DNA of 64,000 nt from Serilophus lunatus (Eukaryota; Chordata; Aves; Passeriformes; Eurylaimidae). The position numbers and the translations under genes were made by a program. Below the pieces are notes generated by a model, which searched no databases, had not been told where the DNA came from, and was given only the letters and a program-made list of their open reading frames with translations. The stretch spans positions 83,676-147,675 of the forward strand of contig VXBA01000310.1 in assembly GCA_013399895.1 (NCBI GenBank), given 5' to 3'. Positions 1 to 14,199 of the stretch are shown here, in pieces (the first letter of the stretch is position 1; each line of letters starts with the position of its first letter).

Positions 1-166
1 ACTTATGGAATGGTTTGGGTTGGAAGGGACTTTTGAAGATCATTTAGTCCAATCCCCCTGCCATGGGCAGGGACATCTTTCACTAGACCAGGATGCTCAA
101 AGCCCTGTCCAATCTGCTCTTGAACACTTCCAGGGCTGGGGCATCCACAACTTCTCTTGGCAACCC
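1..166 (-). mobile_element. CR1 LINE 3'-end fragment
   Basis: The left edge reads as the reverse complement of the 3' end of an avian CR1 retrotransposon: a GGTTTGGGTTGGAAGGGAC block, then the 'gatcatttagtccaatcccc' block, then a stretch matching the C-terminal end of the CR1 reverse transcriptase and its short 3' UTR. Homology fades around the 'cttctcttggcaaccc' motif. The element is therefore strongly 5'-truncated, as is usual for CR1, and it may start just outside the window. Short open frames here (3-248 minus, 5-217 plus) are by-products of the repeat. The repeat assignment is confident; the inner boundary is good to a few tens of bases. Confidence 0.88.
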
Positions 167-3100
167 AAGAATCTGTTGCTGAAGAGAGACAAAATTTCCT
201 TGAAATTACAGAAGTAACTCGTCTTCCTCCAGCAGATGACAGACCCAAAAATGGTTAAAAACTACTCTGAGAAAGTTAATTTGACATCAGTGTCAAGCAA
301 AAATTTGCAGATAACAACGAAGTAGGGGGGTAACCAATATGCTTGAAGGGAAAAGCTACTATCCAGATAGTTCTAAACAGGCCAGAAGGGCAGGCTACTT
401 ACAAGTTACGGCACAATCATCAAGGATAGACTTCTCATTAAGATTTTTGAGCCATTCCATTTTTCTCCATAGTCTGGCTGTATGTCCTTCTGCAGACTTC
501 TCTGCTAGAGAAATGTGCCCAGTTACTTCTGAAAAATTGGTATTTCATCTGATAGTCTATATATATCTGCATGAATGTTCAAACCACAAGGAAAATTGAC
601 TCTATAATTTTATTTCCCTGATAGCAAGAACTCCTATTCCTCCCTCCTGCTCTTGCTTTCGACACACTGTAATGAAGACTCCAACGGCAGGTAATTTTCT
701 GCATTATGTAAGTGAAATCAATCAAAATGCATCAATAATTTGTAATTATTTACAATAAAGTATAAATAGGAACAATAGAGAACTTGTTATTTTTTAAAAA
801 ATAGTTCTTGGCTATATGCATTATAGGAATAATACAATGTATCTAAATAATGATGAAATAAATGTAAACACTGTAAAAGATTATATAGAGAGGTGGAGAG
901 GTAAACATGTAATCAAACAGATGTACTTGAGTAGAACTACGTATTATATCTATTTTGCATATCTGATCAATCTTTTTCCTTCTGGCTGTCCCTCTTTGGC
1001 ATATTCTTTATCTTTGATTGCTCCTAATGACCTTTGCTAGTTTTGAATTGCTCAGGTTGCAACCATACTGGAACAAATTTGTTTTCCTCATGTTTTTAAA
1101 GCTACTATGCTTATATGCTAAGTACAAATAAAATGCTTGACCCATAAAGGAATCAGCAGGAAACCTGAGATGAAGGGATTATCCAACATTTCATGCTCCT
1201 TAGAGTTGCCATTTTAAATATTTTAGATAGCCTATAAATAATTAAAACTTCACCACAGCAAATTATGTCCTATTATGCAAATAAATAGCCTCCTCCCTGG
1301 TTTCATTAAAGATTCTAAAAGACAAGCTGAGCAGTTTAAACATGGCAAAATACTGCAGTGAGGTGAGAAAATCTTCCAGTATTTTTTTTAATTGTTAGTG
1401 CCAAGTTTCATGTGGATTTTTACTCTAACACTTTAATTTGCATGAGTAAATAAACCCTTAATAAACCTCTTGTAAGTGGTTAAAACACATCATTTAATTA
1501 AATTCGATTTGTTTTGAAACTATTGTGCCTCATGAATATTTAAGTTAAGCAAACTATACAGCAGAAAATATACAAATTCTGTTCTTTTTTCATTGAAATC
1601 CGTATTTATGTACTATTGTTTCTTTTAAATCTTTATTTGTTCACGTACACTATATTGAGGATATGTCAAGTTTTTACATGAAAAATTGTTAAATATCTGA
1701 TTTTGTTTTCACATTAGAATTCACTTTATTTCAACAGAAATGATTCAGCTATATTCCTATATGCCTATAGCAAGCAGACTTACATAATTTAAAATACTTT
1801 GATATGGGATTTTATTTTTGCAGTAGTGTTTGCCGGAAGTCTTGATTTTTCAAACCTAAAGTTATCAATCTAAGTTATCAAGACCCTTCAAGTCATATAT
1901 AAAAACCCCTATATACTGACTAAAGTACAAAATTAGTTAATTAATTAAATTAATTAAAATAATCAAAAATCTAGGATCAAAAGGCAATAAAAGATTATTC
2001 TTTTACATATTTTTCCTCCATATTCGCCATTCTAATCCTATGCAATCCTACACTTAAAGTAATATAGGAAAGATAAACTGCACATATACATTGTATTTCA
2101 AAATTAAAATGAAAAACCTTGTATCTTTAATCAACTCAAAGTCTTTTAAAAATCTTCTTTATCAATAGTTTATGATTAATTAAGTGAATTAATGAAGGTA
2201 TGAATATTTTTTAAACTTTAAGGTAGACCAGCTGCTACTTAAATGCTAGACAGCGAATCCAGTGCAAATAAAACGTGAATTTAATTAATTAATGTCCAAC
2301 TATTTCTGTAGTGATGCTTATTTACATGTACAAACCTTTCTAAAAGTTCTCAAAAGACCAGGTTTTAGATAACACCAAAATGAACACAAATTAAGAAAAC
2401 TGTGTTTAGGAAATATTCATTGACTCCTACAACATCTAAATATGACAGTTGATTTACTTCTCTCCATATTTCTACCTGGTCTCTGCTATAATCCTGACTT
2501 TGGCTCCCTCCCTTATTTATACTCTTGCAACATAAAACTGTCTTTTATTGTTCTTCATTTCCTTCTGGATGCACTCTTGTCTTACACATCAACTACAACC
2601 TAGAATGCCATTTTTTGTTACTAACTTCTAAGAACATCAATTGCTTAAGGGAAAAAATACTTCCCTCAATCCTTTTCTAAAACAACACTCCTTGCAGTCA
2701 CAGTCATTCTCTTACTTGTATTCATGTCATGCTTTGCATTACTGTAAATGCTGCAACTAGATAGTTTCTTCTCTGTGTTTATAATAGAGATACTAGGAAT
2801 AATACAAGAACATAAAATTCTTTGTTGCTTTCTCTCTGTATATTCAGGTACATGTATTGAGCCAAACTACTGAGAATCAAGAGTACTTTAAAGGTCTGTT
2901 TAACTGACTGTGCTCAGTATAGATCCCAGTTCCCCTGAATACCTGAAATCAACCCCAAAGTAATATCAAGCAGAGTAAATGAACTATGTGATGTTTGAGC
3001 AAAGAATATAAAGAATACAATGCCAAGAGAGTTTGGCAAGAAAAGAGCAGCAAATTAGATTAAGCTGAATGATGTACACAATCTTAAATTTGGAAGTAAG

Positions 3101-6100
3101 CTTGTTTTTCCAAACAACATTAACAACAAGCTTATTGGAAAAGTCTGACATCAAAAATAGAAGAAGTTGTCTGCTTGTAGGTTGGGCTTTGTGCTTTGTT
3201 TTGTCCGTTGGTTTTTAGTTGGGTTTTTTCTGAGAGACAAAATTTCTTTATAGATGTGTGCTATGCAAAGCAGTGGTAATACTGAAAACTAATATTAGTT
3301 GAAGAGTGGAAAGATCTGTAAGAAGTTCAATGAGGAAACCACTTTATGCAATTATGTTTCACAGGTAAATAGTAAGAAATATAAATTATGGTGCATTTAA
3401 CTCTTGAATTTGAGACCATCTTAAGGGAGAAAAATTTAGAAAAGCAGTCCTTTGACTACAATACAGAATAACATCTACTCTATTTGCACCAAAAAGTTAG
3501 GATAAGGAGGACGTCCGTTCCATGAAGAGGAAAAATACAGCAGCTAAATGAAGTATTAAAGGTTAATAATTTTAATTTTAATTACTTTTCATCTCAAAGG
3601 TATAAAATAATATTAATATCATGATGGAATAACAAATACATAAATATAAAAAATTGGAAAGATGTAAATAATTCTTTCTACATAAGAGCAGTATGAATAT
3701 ATAGTTTTAAAAGTTTCATCTACCTAAATGCTTAAAAATTCAATGTTCTTCTAAGTAAATATTTCAAGATCAAATTCAAAATGCAAAAGTATGAGAATGT
3801 TTGCACAGTAACTATCAGTTATAGTATAGCACTTGTTGCTTTTAGTTATTCCATTTACCCATCATTCACTCTCTAATCTCCTTTAAGCCCATGTTTCTCC
3901 ATTCCATATACAATAGAAGGATTACGTATATTTTGCCTCTTAACTTTCTCCAGAGGATAATGGATTTAATTACTGTTCTTTCTTCCATGCAAGCTTTCAA
4001 GTCAGCAAATTTTGTGTAGCTCTGTAGCATGATTTTTAATACAGAAGTCTTATGTGTCTGCATTCGGGTGATAGAAGCAAAGCACATGTTCTGCAGTCCT
4101 GAATATGAAGCTATTTGCTATTTTTATTTCTCATAAATTAAATTTTAAAAATGCATGGCACATAATAGCTTTAAAAGTCTGTTTTCATATTGACTCTGGT
4201 TAACTTTTAAAATAAAAAAAATATGAAAATCTGTGTTTAAAGTGTCACATACTAAGATATAAGAACAAAAGTGCATATACTGTCCAATAAACATACTTTT
4301 CCTATGTATGTCCTGTGCTTTGTGGTATCAAAATCCTCTGTACTACGAGACCAGGAAAGCACTTTGCAGAAAATCAATTCATTTCTTCAACAGAAAAATT
4401 GCACTAGTTTTGCTGTTCAAAATATTCTTCTCAGCCACAAAGATAGAGAAGCATTTTTTCTTTAGTGCATACCTATATCAAAAGCTTTAACTGCACCTTA
4501 GGAGAAATTCTCTTTACTTTCTTTGCTTAATGTAATTTCAGCTTTACCATGAATATTTGCAAATCAAAAAGACCAAGCTAACACAGAACTGTTAAAAGAG
4601 AAGGTGAACTGCAAGGGAAACAGTCAATTTCAAATTCTTTTTATTACCGACATTTTGTAGCAAAAATTGCTCCTATCCAAGAAAACAAACCTAAAGTTGT
4701 ATTTTCATTCGACTCCTGAGGAACTGAGAGGAATAACTAGAGGAAATTGGATGCATTGCAGTACTTAGAAGATGTATTTTAGTGTTGATTGAACAATAAG
4801 TTTTCATTCTACAAGGTGAAATAAGGAATTCATTGTAAAAACTCCACAAAAACAGTGATGAAAAACCACAGTATTCTTTAGGTACTATTAGTTTTTAGCA
4901 CACAATGAATGGGAAAAAGAAAACTCAAAACAAATAAAATATAAAAGAACTAATGGGAAACATGTAAAAAAAAGAGCACATATGATAGTAGATTTATGGC
5001 TTCCTAAAATCTGAGCACTGACAGAGAAAGCCAATTTAATTTTCAAGGTTGTAGAATCATATATCTGTGCTCCAGTAGTCATGCTAGACTCTTACACATT
5101 CTTTGCATTTACATAAGGTGAATTATTCTACTCCATTTCATGTTCTTTGAAATCAAGATAAAGCATATCCTGTAACTACATAGAAAAAATATGACTCATC
5201 ACTGCACAATGGTCACTTCTAGAAAAGATCACAGTACAAGATTGAATTGCTTATTATCTAGAACTGAATACATAGTGTTGTTTTTTTTTTCCAACAGGAA
5301 AAATAAAAATAAGATTTTGTAGAACAGATTTGTGTTTAAATCGTAAAATATGCTTAGCATCCTAAGACCCAATGTACCTATAATTTTGAGTAGTGTTTTA
5401 GTACTGCATAATAATAGCAGAAGCTACTTTATCAGAAAAAATACCTAATTATATTATATAATATGCCTATGAGATTAGTTCTTCTAAAACTAATTGAATA
5501 CAAGCTTTCTGCCATAAGATATATTTCTATAAAAACTACAAAAGGAAAACACTGAATTAGCATCTGAAATGAAAATTATGTGCATAATGTAGAGGGAGAA
5601 CCCTGAAGATCCACAGCTGAAAAGGTGAGTCTGCACCTTTCACTTATGTTGCTACAAAAAATGCAAAACATGCATGATGTCTTCAGTAATTTAAGTAAGT
5701 AGCCAAAAGATATAAGCACATTTTTAATTAAAGAAAGTATAATAGGGATATTAAATAGATTATGCTTTTAAAATACCATTTCTGTTCAACAGCATGGAGT
5801 GCACTAACTAAATAAAACCCCGTGGCCAAACAACTTTCCTAAAAACTTACAAAAGGAATGAAAAAACGCATTAACTTTTATTATGTATCTTCAACAGTTT
5901 TGTATTTGTAGATAATGTGGATTTTTATTAATATCACCATTAAGAAATCTACAGTAAGATCACAGTTAATATCTGATTTTTATGTCATACACATCTATCA
6001 AATCTTCATATTTCAGTGTGAAATTTTATCTTTCACTAGTCAACTTGACATTAGCAGATAACTTTGTTCCTTAAATATTTATGTCATATATACCAAAACT

Positions 6101-9100
6101 GGAAAATATGGTATATCAGTCATCTCAGCCTTACCATATATCTAAAGCCTATGTAGAAAGATTTAATTTGCAGCAACATATGTATAAAATTATTTAGCCT
6201 GGTTTTGGCTTTTTGCTTATTTGTTTGTTTTCATTTAGCTACCTAAATATGCGCATTTCAAGACTCACTGGCTAAGGATGGTGACCTGAATAAAACCACA
6301 AATATTGTAAAATTTTTGAGTTATTATATGATACTCGTTTTTGCATTTATGATTCTGAAAACACACTTTCCATGTAGAAAAAGATTCAAAGGCATCACTT
6401 GTCCAATTTAGCTACAAATTCCTCAACCAACTCTGCTATCGATGAACTGTGTTGCCACAATAGAATTTGGATTAAGCCCTAGGTAATCAAATCAAGTTCT
6501 ACATAGAGTTTAAGTATGTAAAAACTTGAGTGTGAAACATTACTAATATTTAAGAAAAAAAATTTTGAAGTTGTGTGCATGATGGAAAAACCTCATCCGA
6601 TCTTAAGACAACTTTTGAGAATTTTATCCTACACATAAACGTATTTGTTATATAATTGTATTCTTAATGTTTTATTTGAAATTAATATTGATTTATCCCA
6701 GACGATATGTGATAAACAGAGAAAAATAAGAATGTAAGATTATAGATTATCTCAGTTTAATAAAATTCTGTGTATCAAAGAAGTCTGCTGACGCTATGAT
6801 ATGAACCATGCAAGTGCAACACAAACAGCCACTGAAGATCAACTCCACTGGGAGCGTAAAATGCAAACTTTACATTGAATTATTGGTCTCTGAGATGCAA
6901 TGTCTGTGATGAACTTAGTCACTAAAGACTGAAAAGAAATTGCACTTAAAGTCTATCAAAATCACAAATCAGTTTTCTTCTATTCCCAATTTAAAAACTG
7001 TATTACAAGATGATTATCTATTATGCAGTTTTAGCCTTCATTTCATTTATGACGTTTCTTAATGTAATTACAAGAATATACAACCAGAATTTTATTTAAA
7101 TTATGAAAGTAAATTATGAATTTACATAATAGGGAAATTTTCCAATTCAGTACATGTTTTTCTCACTTAATTTGAATATTAAATAAATACATAATTTTAC
7201 GTTACTTACATTAAAAATATGGTCCAGTCCTAAAGTGTTACAGGATGAATTAAAAAAATCCCCATAATTAATACCTATACAGATTCTCAAAATATAACTA
7301 AAGATTTGCATCAATGTGTGAAGTACACGTGTGCACAAAACAGTTTATGCAGATCACTAACAATGTTGGCTAGATAAAATTTTCTATTCTGGATTATTTA
7401 TCAGACACCACTCAGGGATATGAAATTTTGTGGGTTTATATTGTGAATCTTCAGACTGTTGCTTCCACAGCTTGTTTATCTTGCCTAGAATACAACCTTT
7501 CTAAGCTCTTGGAGCATGACAGATGATTTTAAGGGCCCGACTATACCAATAAGCACCTAATAAAAGGGTAAAACCTTTACCAAAGTGACCATATCTGGGG
7601 GTTGTAACATGCATACAACTTTTTGACTGCACTGGGATGAAATTCAGCATGAACTAAAAACATTCATGGAACATATATGACTATAGGGAACAATATTCTT
7701 GGCTATGCAAAATGCTTTGTTTCCCTTAATTCTTTATTGTGTTTGCCAATTCTCATATTCCTATTAAGCTGATAATTCCTTTAAATAACAACGTAAAGGA
7801 GCTAAAAAAAAAAATTGAAATTTTGCAGAACCTTCTCCTAATGGGTTGCTACAGTAGGAAGGCAAAAATCCTGCTATGTCCAATTCCACCTTCCTCAAGT
7901 ACCAAGTTGCAACCTTTTGCATGTATGAAGCGGTAAGAATAGTGAATGTAATTTCAAAAGCATATGATTGTCCATATGTGTTAACTTTCTATATCTACAT
8001 ATTTCGTCAAGTACAAAACATCCGATGCTGTGAAGCATCTTCAGAATTTTCAGAAATGTACGTTGTCAGTACATTAGGATTTTTTCGGTAAATAAATATT
8101 TTGTGAATTAAGCCAGATAAGACCATGCTGGCCTGAAATGTGGTATGTTGGAACACTAATTTCAAATAACAACATTGCACAGCCAGAGCTTCATATATTT
8201 GGTGTTTTTTCTCAATGTGGTCCCTACACAGTCATGCAATTTCTTCAATATCTAAGAATTTCAACAAGATCATTAAGGGATCATGGAGCAAACCCATAAT
8301 TTTAACAAATGTTCCATAAAATAACTCTAACTTTTAAACAAAAATTTTATAAAGAAATTGTTTACAGCAAAAGCCTTCTGTATTGACTTTTCTCTTACAT
8401 ATTAGTTAACCTAATGAGTCTTGAGCGACTGTTGTCTTATTCAAGGCCCAGTTCTGTTGGAGTAAATTGAATCTCATAATACACTGGAAAAGTTTACAGT
8501 ACTTGTTATGCTTTACAGACACTACAGTTAATGCTCTTGGAAATAAATTGCCTCATAGATTGATGAAAGTGACAGACACACCACTGTTTGCACCCAACTG
8601 TGGCCATTATCATTCATTACAAGTTGTGGGTTTTTTCTCTTCTTAGCGAAGTAGCAATAATTTTCTCTAAACAATTAAAGTTCTGTGCATTTTTTTTACC
8701 CTTTAAATTACTTTAAGCATTAAAGGTGTCACAGGATCATTTATCCTCTCTTGAGCAGTACTTACTTCAGTGACTGTTACTGCAGCAGTCACCAGGATGC
8801 CTTTTCCTGATCCCCTTCAATCTGAAACTTCACAGAAAGGTATGACTAACTGACTAACTATTACATTGTCTATATATGCAGTGCAATGTTAGGCACCAAT
8901 GCTCAAAAGACCTCTAAACTACTTAGTTCAGGAAAAGGTTTAATGGCCCAAGCCAAGTACTTGCAGCCTTGCAGTCTAGTAAATTTGGTGTTGTCACGGT
9001 TTGTCACAGGTTTGTTGTTTGTTCTCAATTTTTTTCTTCAATAATTTCCACTACTTACTTTGTTTTAGGAACTCAACATTTAAAAAAGGAACAAATGTCA

Positions 9101-10639
9101 AAAAAATTCTAAGGAGAATTCTCAAACTTTCATGTTAGCCTAGGTATTTTTCTTTTCAAGTGAAACAGGACACATATTTTTCTACAAACTCAAAATCATG
9201 AACAAAAAATCTAACATAGCATTAATCAGAATACAACAGGAATTATTCACTGGAATACGTCAGGCTTACAGCACAAAACTGTTATGTATACAATTATTTA
9301 TAGTAGTGGTGCTGGAGCTCTCATCTGTGTAAAAGTTCTGAAAGGTAATTCTCCTACATAACAAGGGCTATGCCGTCTTCCACGGCAATTTTGTGCTTTG
9401 CATAATGACAACTTTTGTATAACACCTTCCATACAGGGAAGTAAATACATCTAATGTACAAGGCATAAAAATGACTGTATCTACATTAATTTCATACATA
9501 ATTTTATTTTGTAAATATAAACTTTAAAAATCATCCATAAAAATGTTTGTGCTCTTCCTAGATGATAACACAAAACTGTCAAGTATTTGTGGCATATTAT
9601 GTTATCACAGAAGAGTCCATACTTTAAATTATATCTTGTGCACTTGAAAATACTAGTAGATAATTTGTACAAATCCTTTCTTCTTGAATTTATTGGTAAC
9701 TACATCCAAGAGAGAAAGTCAAAGGAAGTGTAATAAAAGCTATAGGTTTAAGGAGTGATATACTATTATTTCCACTTTGCAGTTCACACTAGTTTAACTA
9801 GCTGAGCTGCAAACCCTTTTTCCAAAGGTTATATAAAGGATGTGCTGACGCTGCATAAGGAAAGAGGCCAACTCTCAGTGACTGAAAGCAAGACTAAGAT
9901 GAAATGATATCAAAGTGGCAACATCACATGAAAGCTCACTAATAATAGCAGGGAAAGGCAGTATCCCCAGATTAAATATCTCAGTCGGCATGAATAAGCA
10001 TATGTTACTGTAACGTATCCTAATGCATATATACACACAAAAAAATGCTGCTTCATCATCAAAACATTCAAAAAAAGGTCATCATTATCGCAACATGGAC
10101 TGAAATAGCATTCTGAAAATTTTAACTAATATGATAATCATTATTACGACAAGTAATATTTTGCATGAGTAGTTTTTCTCTTTGTTATATTTTCTTTATT
10201 TTTTCTAATATATATTCAGAGCGTACGATCTAGAGAATGTTCTTCCAGTTGTGGACTGTTTCCCACAATGTCTTTTTTCATAATAAATAGTTTAGTCCCT
10301 TGTTCTTTACAACATCAAAACACATATGTATATTTTGGAATCTATTCTAAGAAAGTACTATAAGCAGAGGTATCTTTGAAAACAGAACAGAAATTAACAG
10401 CTACACAGCAAATTGTAGTGTCCATCTTCACACTATCACAGCTTGTAGCAAAACATTAGGCTGTATTACAATGTGTCCAGACTATGATATAATGTCTTAG
10501 GTATGTAAACATTATCTTGTGATCTGCTGTGGTTCTGAGATACTAGCTTAGTGACCTCTGCATAACACATGACCTTTCCTTTTGTCTATTGGCTCTACTA
10601 ACCAAAACAATCTTCAGACTACAAAACCAAATGAATTTC
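167..10639. other. AT-rich unique sequence, no gene seen
   Basis: About 10.5 kb with no recognisable coding exon, RNA gene or long repeat. Open frames are at most 86 codons, AT-rich in composition and without known domains. Low-complexity patches include an AATTAATTAA-type run near 1935-1965, short poly-A and poly-T runs and scattered TATA-like strings with no associated gene. This is typical of avian intergenic or intronic DNA. Conserved non-coding elements could be present but cannot be seen without alignment. Confidence 0.6.
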
Positions 10640-10850
10640 CAATAAAGGGAGACTCCATTAGGGACTCCATTTTAGCCCTTGTACAGCTTGTATATAGTCT
10701 TTCTTGGATCCTCTGATTAACAGCACCATGCACACAAGGCCTGTATGTTTTGTGGGCAGTTGTGGTTTCAGAGAGTCCCAATCCCTGATGCCACCAAATT
10801 GATGATTCCGGTTAAGGGATCCCAAAACACAACTGGACACAACAGCTGTT
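10640..10850. other. Possible LTR-like remnant, unassigned
   Basis: This patch is richer in G and C than its flanks. It contains 'aataaaggg' followed by 'gactccat' repeated twice within about 20 bases (near 10,650-10,672), and further on 'gatgccaccaaattgatga'. The composition and the AATAAA-like string recall decayed LTR material, but no terminal TG...CA pair, target-site duplication or primer-binding site was found. It may equally be ordinary unique DNA. A 60-codon minus-strand frame at 10,658-10,840 matches nothing I recognise. Confidence 0.2.
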
Positions 10851-12829
10851 AAGAGTGAACAAATAATGACAACAAGCTATGTTTCAATGAAAAAAAAAAA
10901 TAATTAAAAATTAGAAATTCTGAAAAATTTAGAGTCTGGTCTCTTTGCAAGCACTGAAAGCATTTGTGACAATACTCAGTAGTATCTATAAAAGAAACAT
11001 AATTATAATAAAAGAAGAGGTTCTAGTACTAAAATATAGAGGACTACAATTGTAATATAAATTTCAGGCATACTACAGGCTTCTGTTAGTATGTACACAT
11101 CTTGAGTCCGAGTTCTTCTGTTCTGTACAGCTTTAGGCCTCTAGGCTAAGTTCAGCAGTACTAGCCCAAGAGCAGCTAACACATAACAGATTTCCTGACC
11201 TTATCCTCTGCTTGCTTGTGGTATTACTTTCCATTTCTTCAGTTGAGGCCTCCTAGCAATAGCACGAGTCCTTTGCATTCCATAATTCCATATGCTTCCA
11301 AAAATCTAATTTATGTCCAGTGGTATACACATGAAACCTCCAGAATATAGTTACGGATCTGATTTCACCCAGCAGGCTTGACCAATCCACACCGGACGTA
11401 AGTACGTATTCAGACAGCAGACTCTTTCTTCTTTTGGCATGGTATACAGCTCTCCCAAATTCCATTCCATCACTCCAGGTTCTAAGTAACTTTAGGATCT
11501 AGTGCCTATGCCTTCTTCAGAATACTTTCCCACCCAAAGAAAAAGCACTACATAAGACAAACTACTTGATCTTGAAAAAAAATCACAAACTTGGAATATC
11601 TGCCTACAGCCATTAAACATAGTGACGTCATTTTAAGTATTTTCTAAAGATAGATAAGTAGTCTTGCATTTACCAGAATGTACACTGATACAATTGCATA
11701 AAAATGTATCCTCATTATGGTAGAGACCCCAAACTGTACTCGCATACTGTAGGAACATTTGTCTGTCCATGCTTGTGACAGATACCTGTTGAAGAACACA
11801 GAGACTATCAGAAAATTCCAGTTTCTTTGTTGTTCTGAAACACATTCAAAATCTCCTAAAATTGCATAAAAATAGTCCTGAAAACAGTTGTAGTTTTTTT
11901 CTTGCGTTGTTTTTCTTAATACTCCAAGACAATGAAGTTCTGTAACATTAATTTCTACTCAGAATCAATCTCTATATAAAATAACTCATGTAGTGAAGAC
12001 GTAACAAAGACTGGCATAGAAGATGCATAGAGATACAACCAATTCTACAAATATTGCTCTTCAAAAACTTAGGGAAAAAAAAGCCGATGAAGCTTATTTT
12101 CTTAACCGTTGTTAAGATGTTGTAGTATATAGAGATTGTATATTATCTGGGAGTACATATTTAATTAAAAGTAATAGATTTTTCTTTTCTTCAAAAGCTA
12201 CTCTCCCCACCCACTCCATTCAAAGCCTTTCAGTACTTTCCAGGAGCAAATATATCATTTTTTTAAAGTTATTTAAACTTGTAAATCTTGAAACCTATAC
12301 ATTTAGCAATGCAATATTAACTGAGAGATACCTGTATTACTAAAGTAAGATATACTGAATGTTCACTAAAATGGAATTCTAATGCATTCTAAAATGAAAT
12401 TTCAAGGGGTTTAGTTTAAAAAAAAAAAAAAAAGCATGTTGCATTTATTCTAACAAACTTTCCTAAAGGAATCTATCATAAGATTGACAGAAAAACCTCA
12501 TAATTCATTAAAAAGCTACATCTACCTTTCTGCATTTAGGTTCTAAGTCATAGATGCATCAGTAAGGTATCAAAATGAACAATTTTCTATTTAGTGTGTT
12601 GTGTAAATAATATACCTCTCTGTCAAATTTAGACACTAAAAGATTTAATGACTAGAATTTTTAGCAAATTATATAAGCCATGCCATATAACTACCACTAG
12701 TTGGTCTGAGTACATTAGGATCCACCTGCAGCCTCATAAGTGCAAAATCTACAAGAAAAATCACTTCCCTTGATCTTTTGGCTACAATTTCTTAAAGCAG
12801 ACTGGAATGGCAGTAACCAAAAAGGTGCA
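10851..12829. other. AT-rich unique sequence, no gene seen
   Basis: No recognisable exon or repeat apart from a 17-base poly-A run at about 12,418-12,434 and other short A/T runs. Open frames at 11,253-11,465 and 11,633-11,845 on the minus strand are about 70 codons long, lack any known motif and are probably chance. Confidence 0.55.
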
Positions 12830-13550
12830 TGCTGACCCATACCTGTTGCCCACCGGGATACTCGGGTCTGTTTCTGCACACCTGTCATTCCAACCCCAGG
12901 ATGTGCTGTTGCATAAGGTTAATTAATTCCATGTAACCAATTTCTAATTTGTCCTTATCAGACTTCAAAATGTCTCTAGCAGCTCATTTCTCCAGCTTAA
13001 TGAGATTGCTTGGAATGGCAGTCTCCCACAGTTTGGTGTCATCTGTCATGGCTGTTCTGATTGCAGTCCATCCCATCCCACCTTTGTTGATGAAGATGTT
13101 AAATAACAATGGCTGAAGCACAGAGTTTTGAGCAGTGCCAATAGAAAACCACGCACCTTGCACCAATATCTTGTGTAGTTTACACAACCATTCCACCTCT
13201 TTTCTATTCGCCTAAAAGGATACCACAGCTACAGGACACGATGTCAAAAGTCAAGAAAATGACACCCATTCATTCCTCCTCATCCGCCGAGTCAATCAAC
13301 TAATCACAAAATTTAATCACATTGGTGAAGTGTTTGCCCTTGCTGAATCTTTGCTGGTCTTGTCTTTGACATATCTGGAAATTCCTTCAATGAGAATTTG
13401 TGATCATCCTGGGAATTCTTCATGATCTTTCTGGGAACCAAATTGAGGCTGACCAGCCTGTGGCTCTCCAAGGGTAGGAATGATATTTGCCTTTTTCCAC
13501 CCACTGGGAATCTTTCATAGTCAACATGAACTTTCAAAGACTAAGACAGT
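12830..13550 (-). mobile_element. Degenerate CR1 LINE, reverse-transcriptase portion
   Basis: Read on the minus strand, this segment follows the CR1 ORF2 reverse-transcriptase region. The order is a decayed thumb-side part at low coordinates, the box-C relic DDTKLWE (complement of about 13,023-13,043), then LLFNIFIN (complement of about 13,085-13,110), then upstream palm and fingers sequence to about 13,550 that includes the complement of 'gaggctgaccagcctgtggc'. Frames are interrupted by many stops and indels, so the copy is old and non-functional. The 3' end of the element is missing or unrecognisable below 12,830. Divergence looks higher than in the CR1 copy at 21.4 kb. Confidence 0.8.
12984..13196 (-). 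pseudogene. CR1 reverse-transcriptase remnant ORF
   Basis: A 70-codon open stretch on the minus strand that retains two landmarks of the LINE reverse-transcriptase palm: SVLQPLLFNIFIN (family form roughly SVLGPLLFNIFIND) and, about 15 residues later, TDDTKLWE (family form ADDTKL, box C with the paired catalytic aspartates). The residues between are shortened and altered relative to living CR1 copies, and the frame stops on both sides. This is a fossil of the polymerase and not a working gene. Confidence 0.75.
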
Positions 13551-14199
13551 GGTCCTGAAACTTGGTTCTGGCTATAGGTATTGATATACTTTGATGCAAA
13601 GTATTTCCCTTCTTTTTATATTTCAAAAGCTACATTCATGATTAAAAAAGTTTACTAAAGACATGAGAAGAAAGCTGATTAAAACATGATTTTCAAAAGA
13701 GTTGCTTTCTTTTCAGTATTATATTAAAACTGAACGTGTGTTATCTAGTTGAGCTTATGGTAGGAAACTTTCTTTTATTATTATTTTATTGCCAGCTTAA
13801 GAAAACTGTGGTTTAGGCTTGTATTTGATATTTTCTCTCAAAACATTCATAAGAAAGGAAAATCCTTCAAACCTTTAACTACAGAAGTGACAGGAAAATA
13901 GTGTCTGAATTTTACTGAGGAGCAAACATGATTAGCCAAGAGGATCTGAGTATGGAATTACAGATTAACAGGCATAAGAAATATGACCACAGATAAGTAT
14001 GTCTAAAGTAAAAATGTTTAGGAATTTTATTTTGTAGATTTGGAACTTTCTCTAGTAAAACATACATTTTATCCACACAACCAGTATCCAACTGGGTTAG
14101 ATTTCTTTTGGTAAAATTTTCCCATTACTACCATGAGATCCTGGCAAAACTGAGGAAAGGAAAAGACAACCCACTAAGCCGAGAACAGAATTCCTCAGC
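13551..14199. other. AT-rich unique sequence, no gene seen
   Basis: About 650 bases between the CR1 remnant and the GC-rich block. Nothing recognisable apart from short T-rich runs. Confidence 0.5.
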
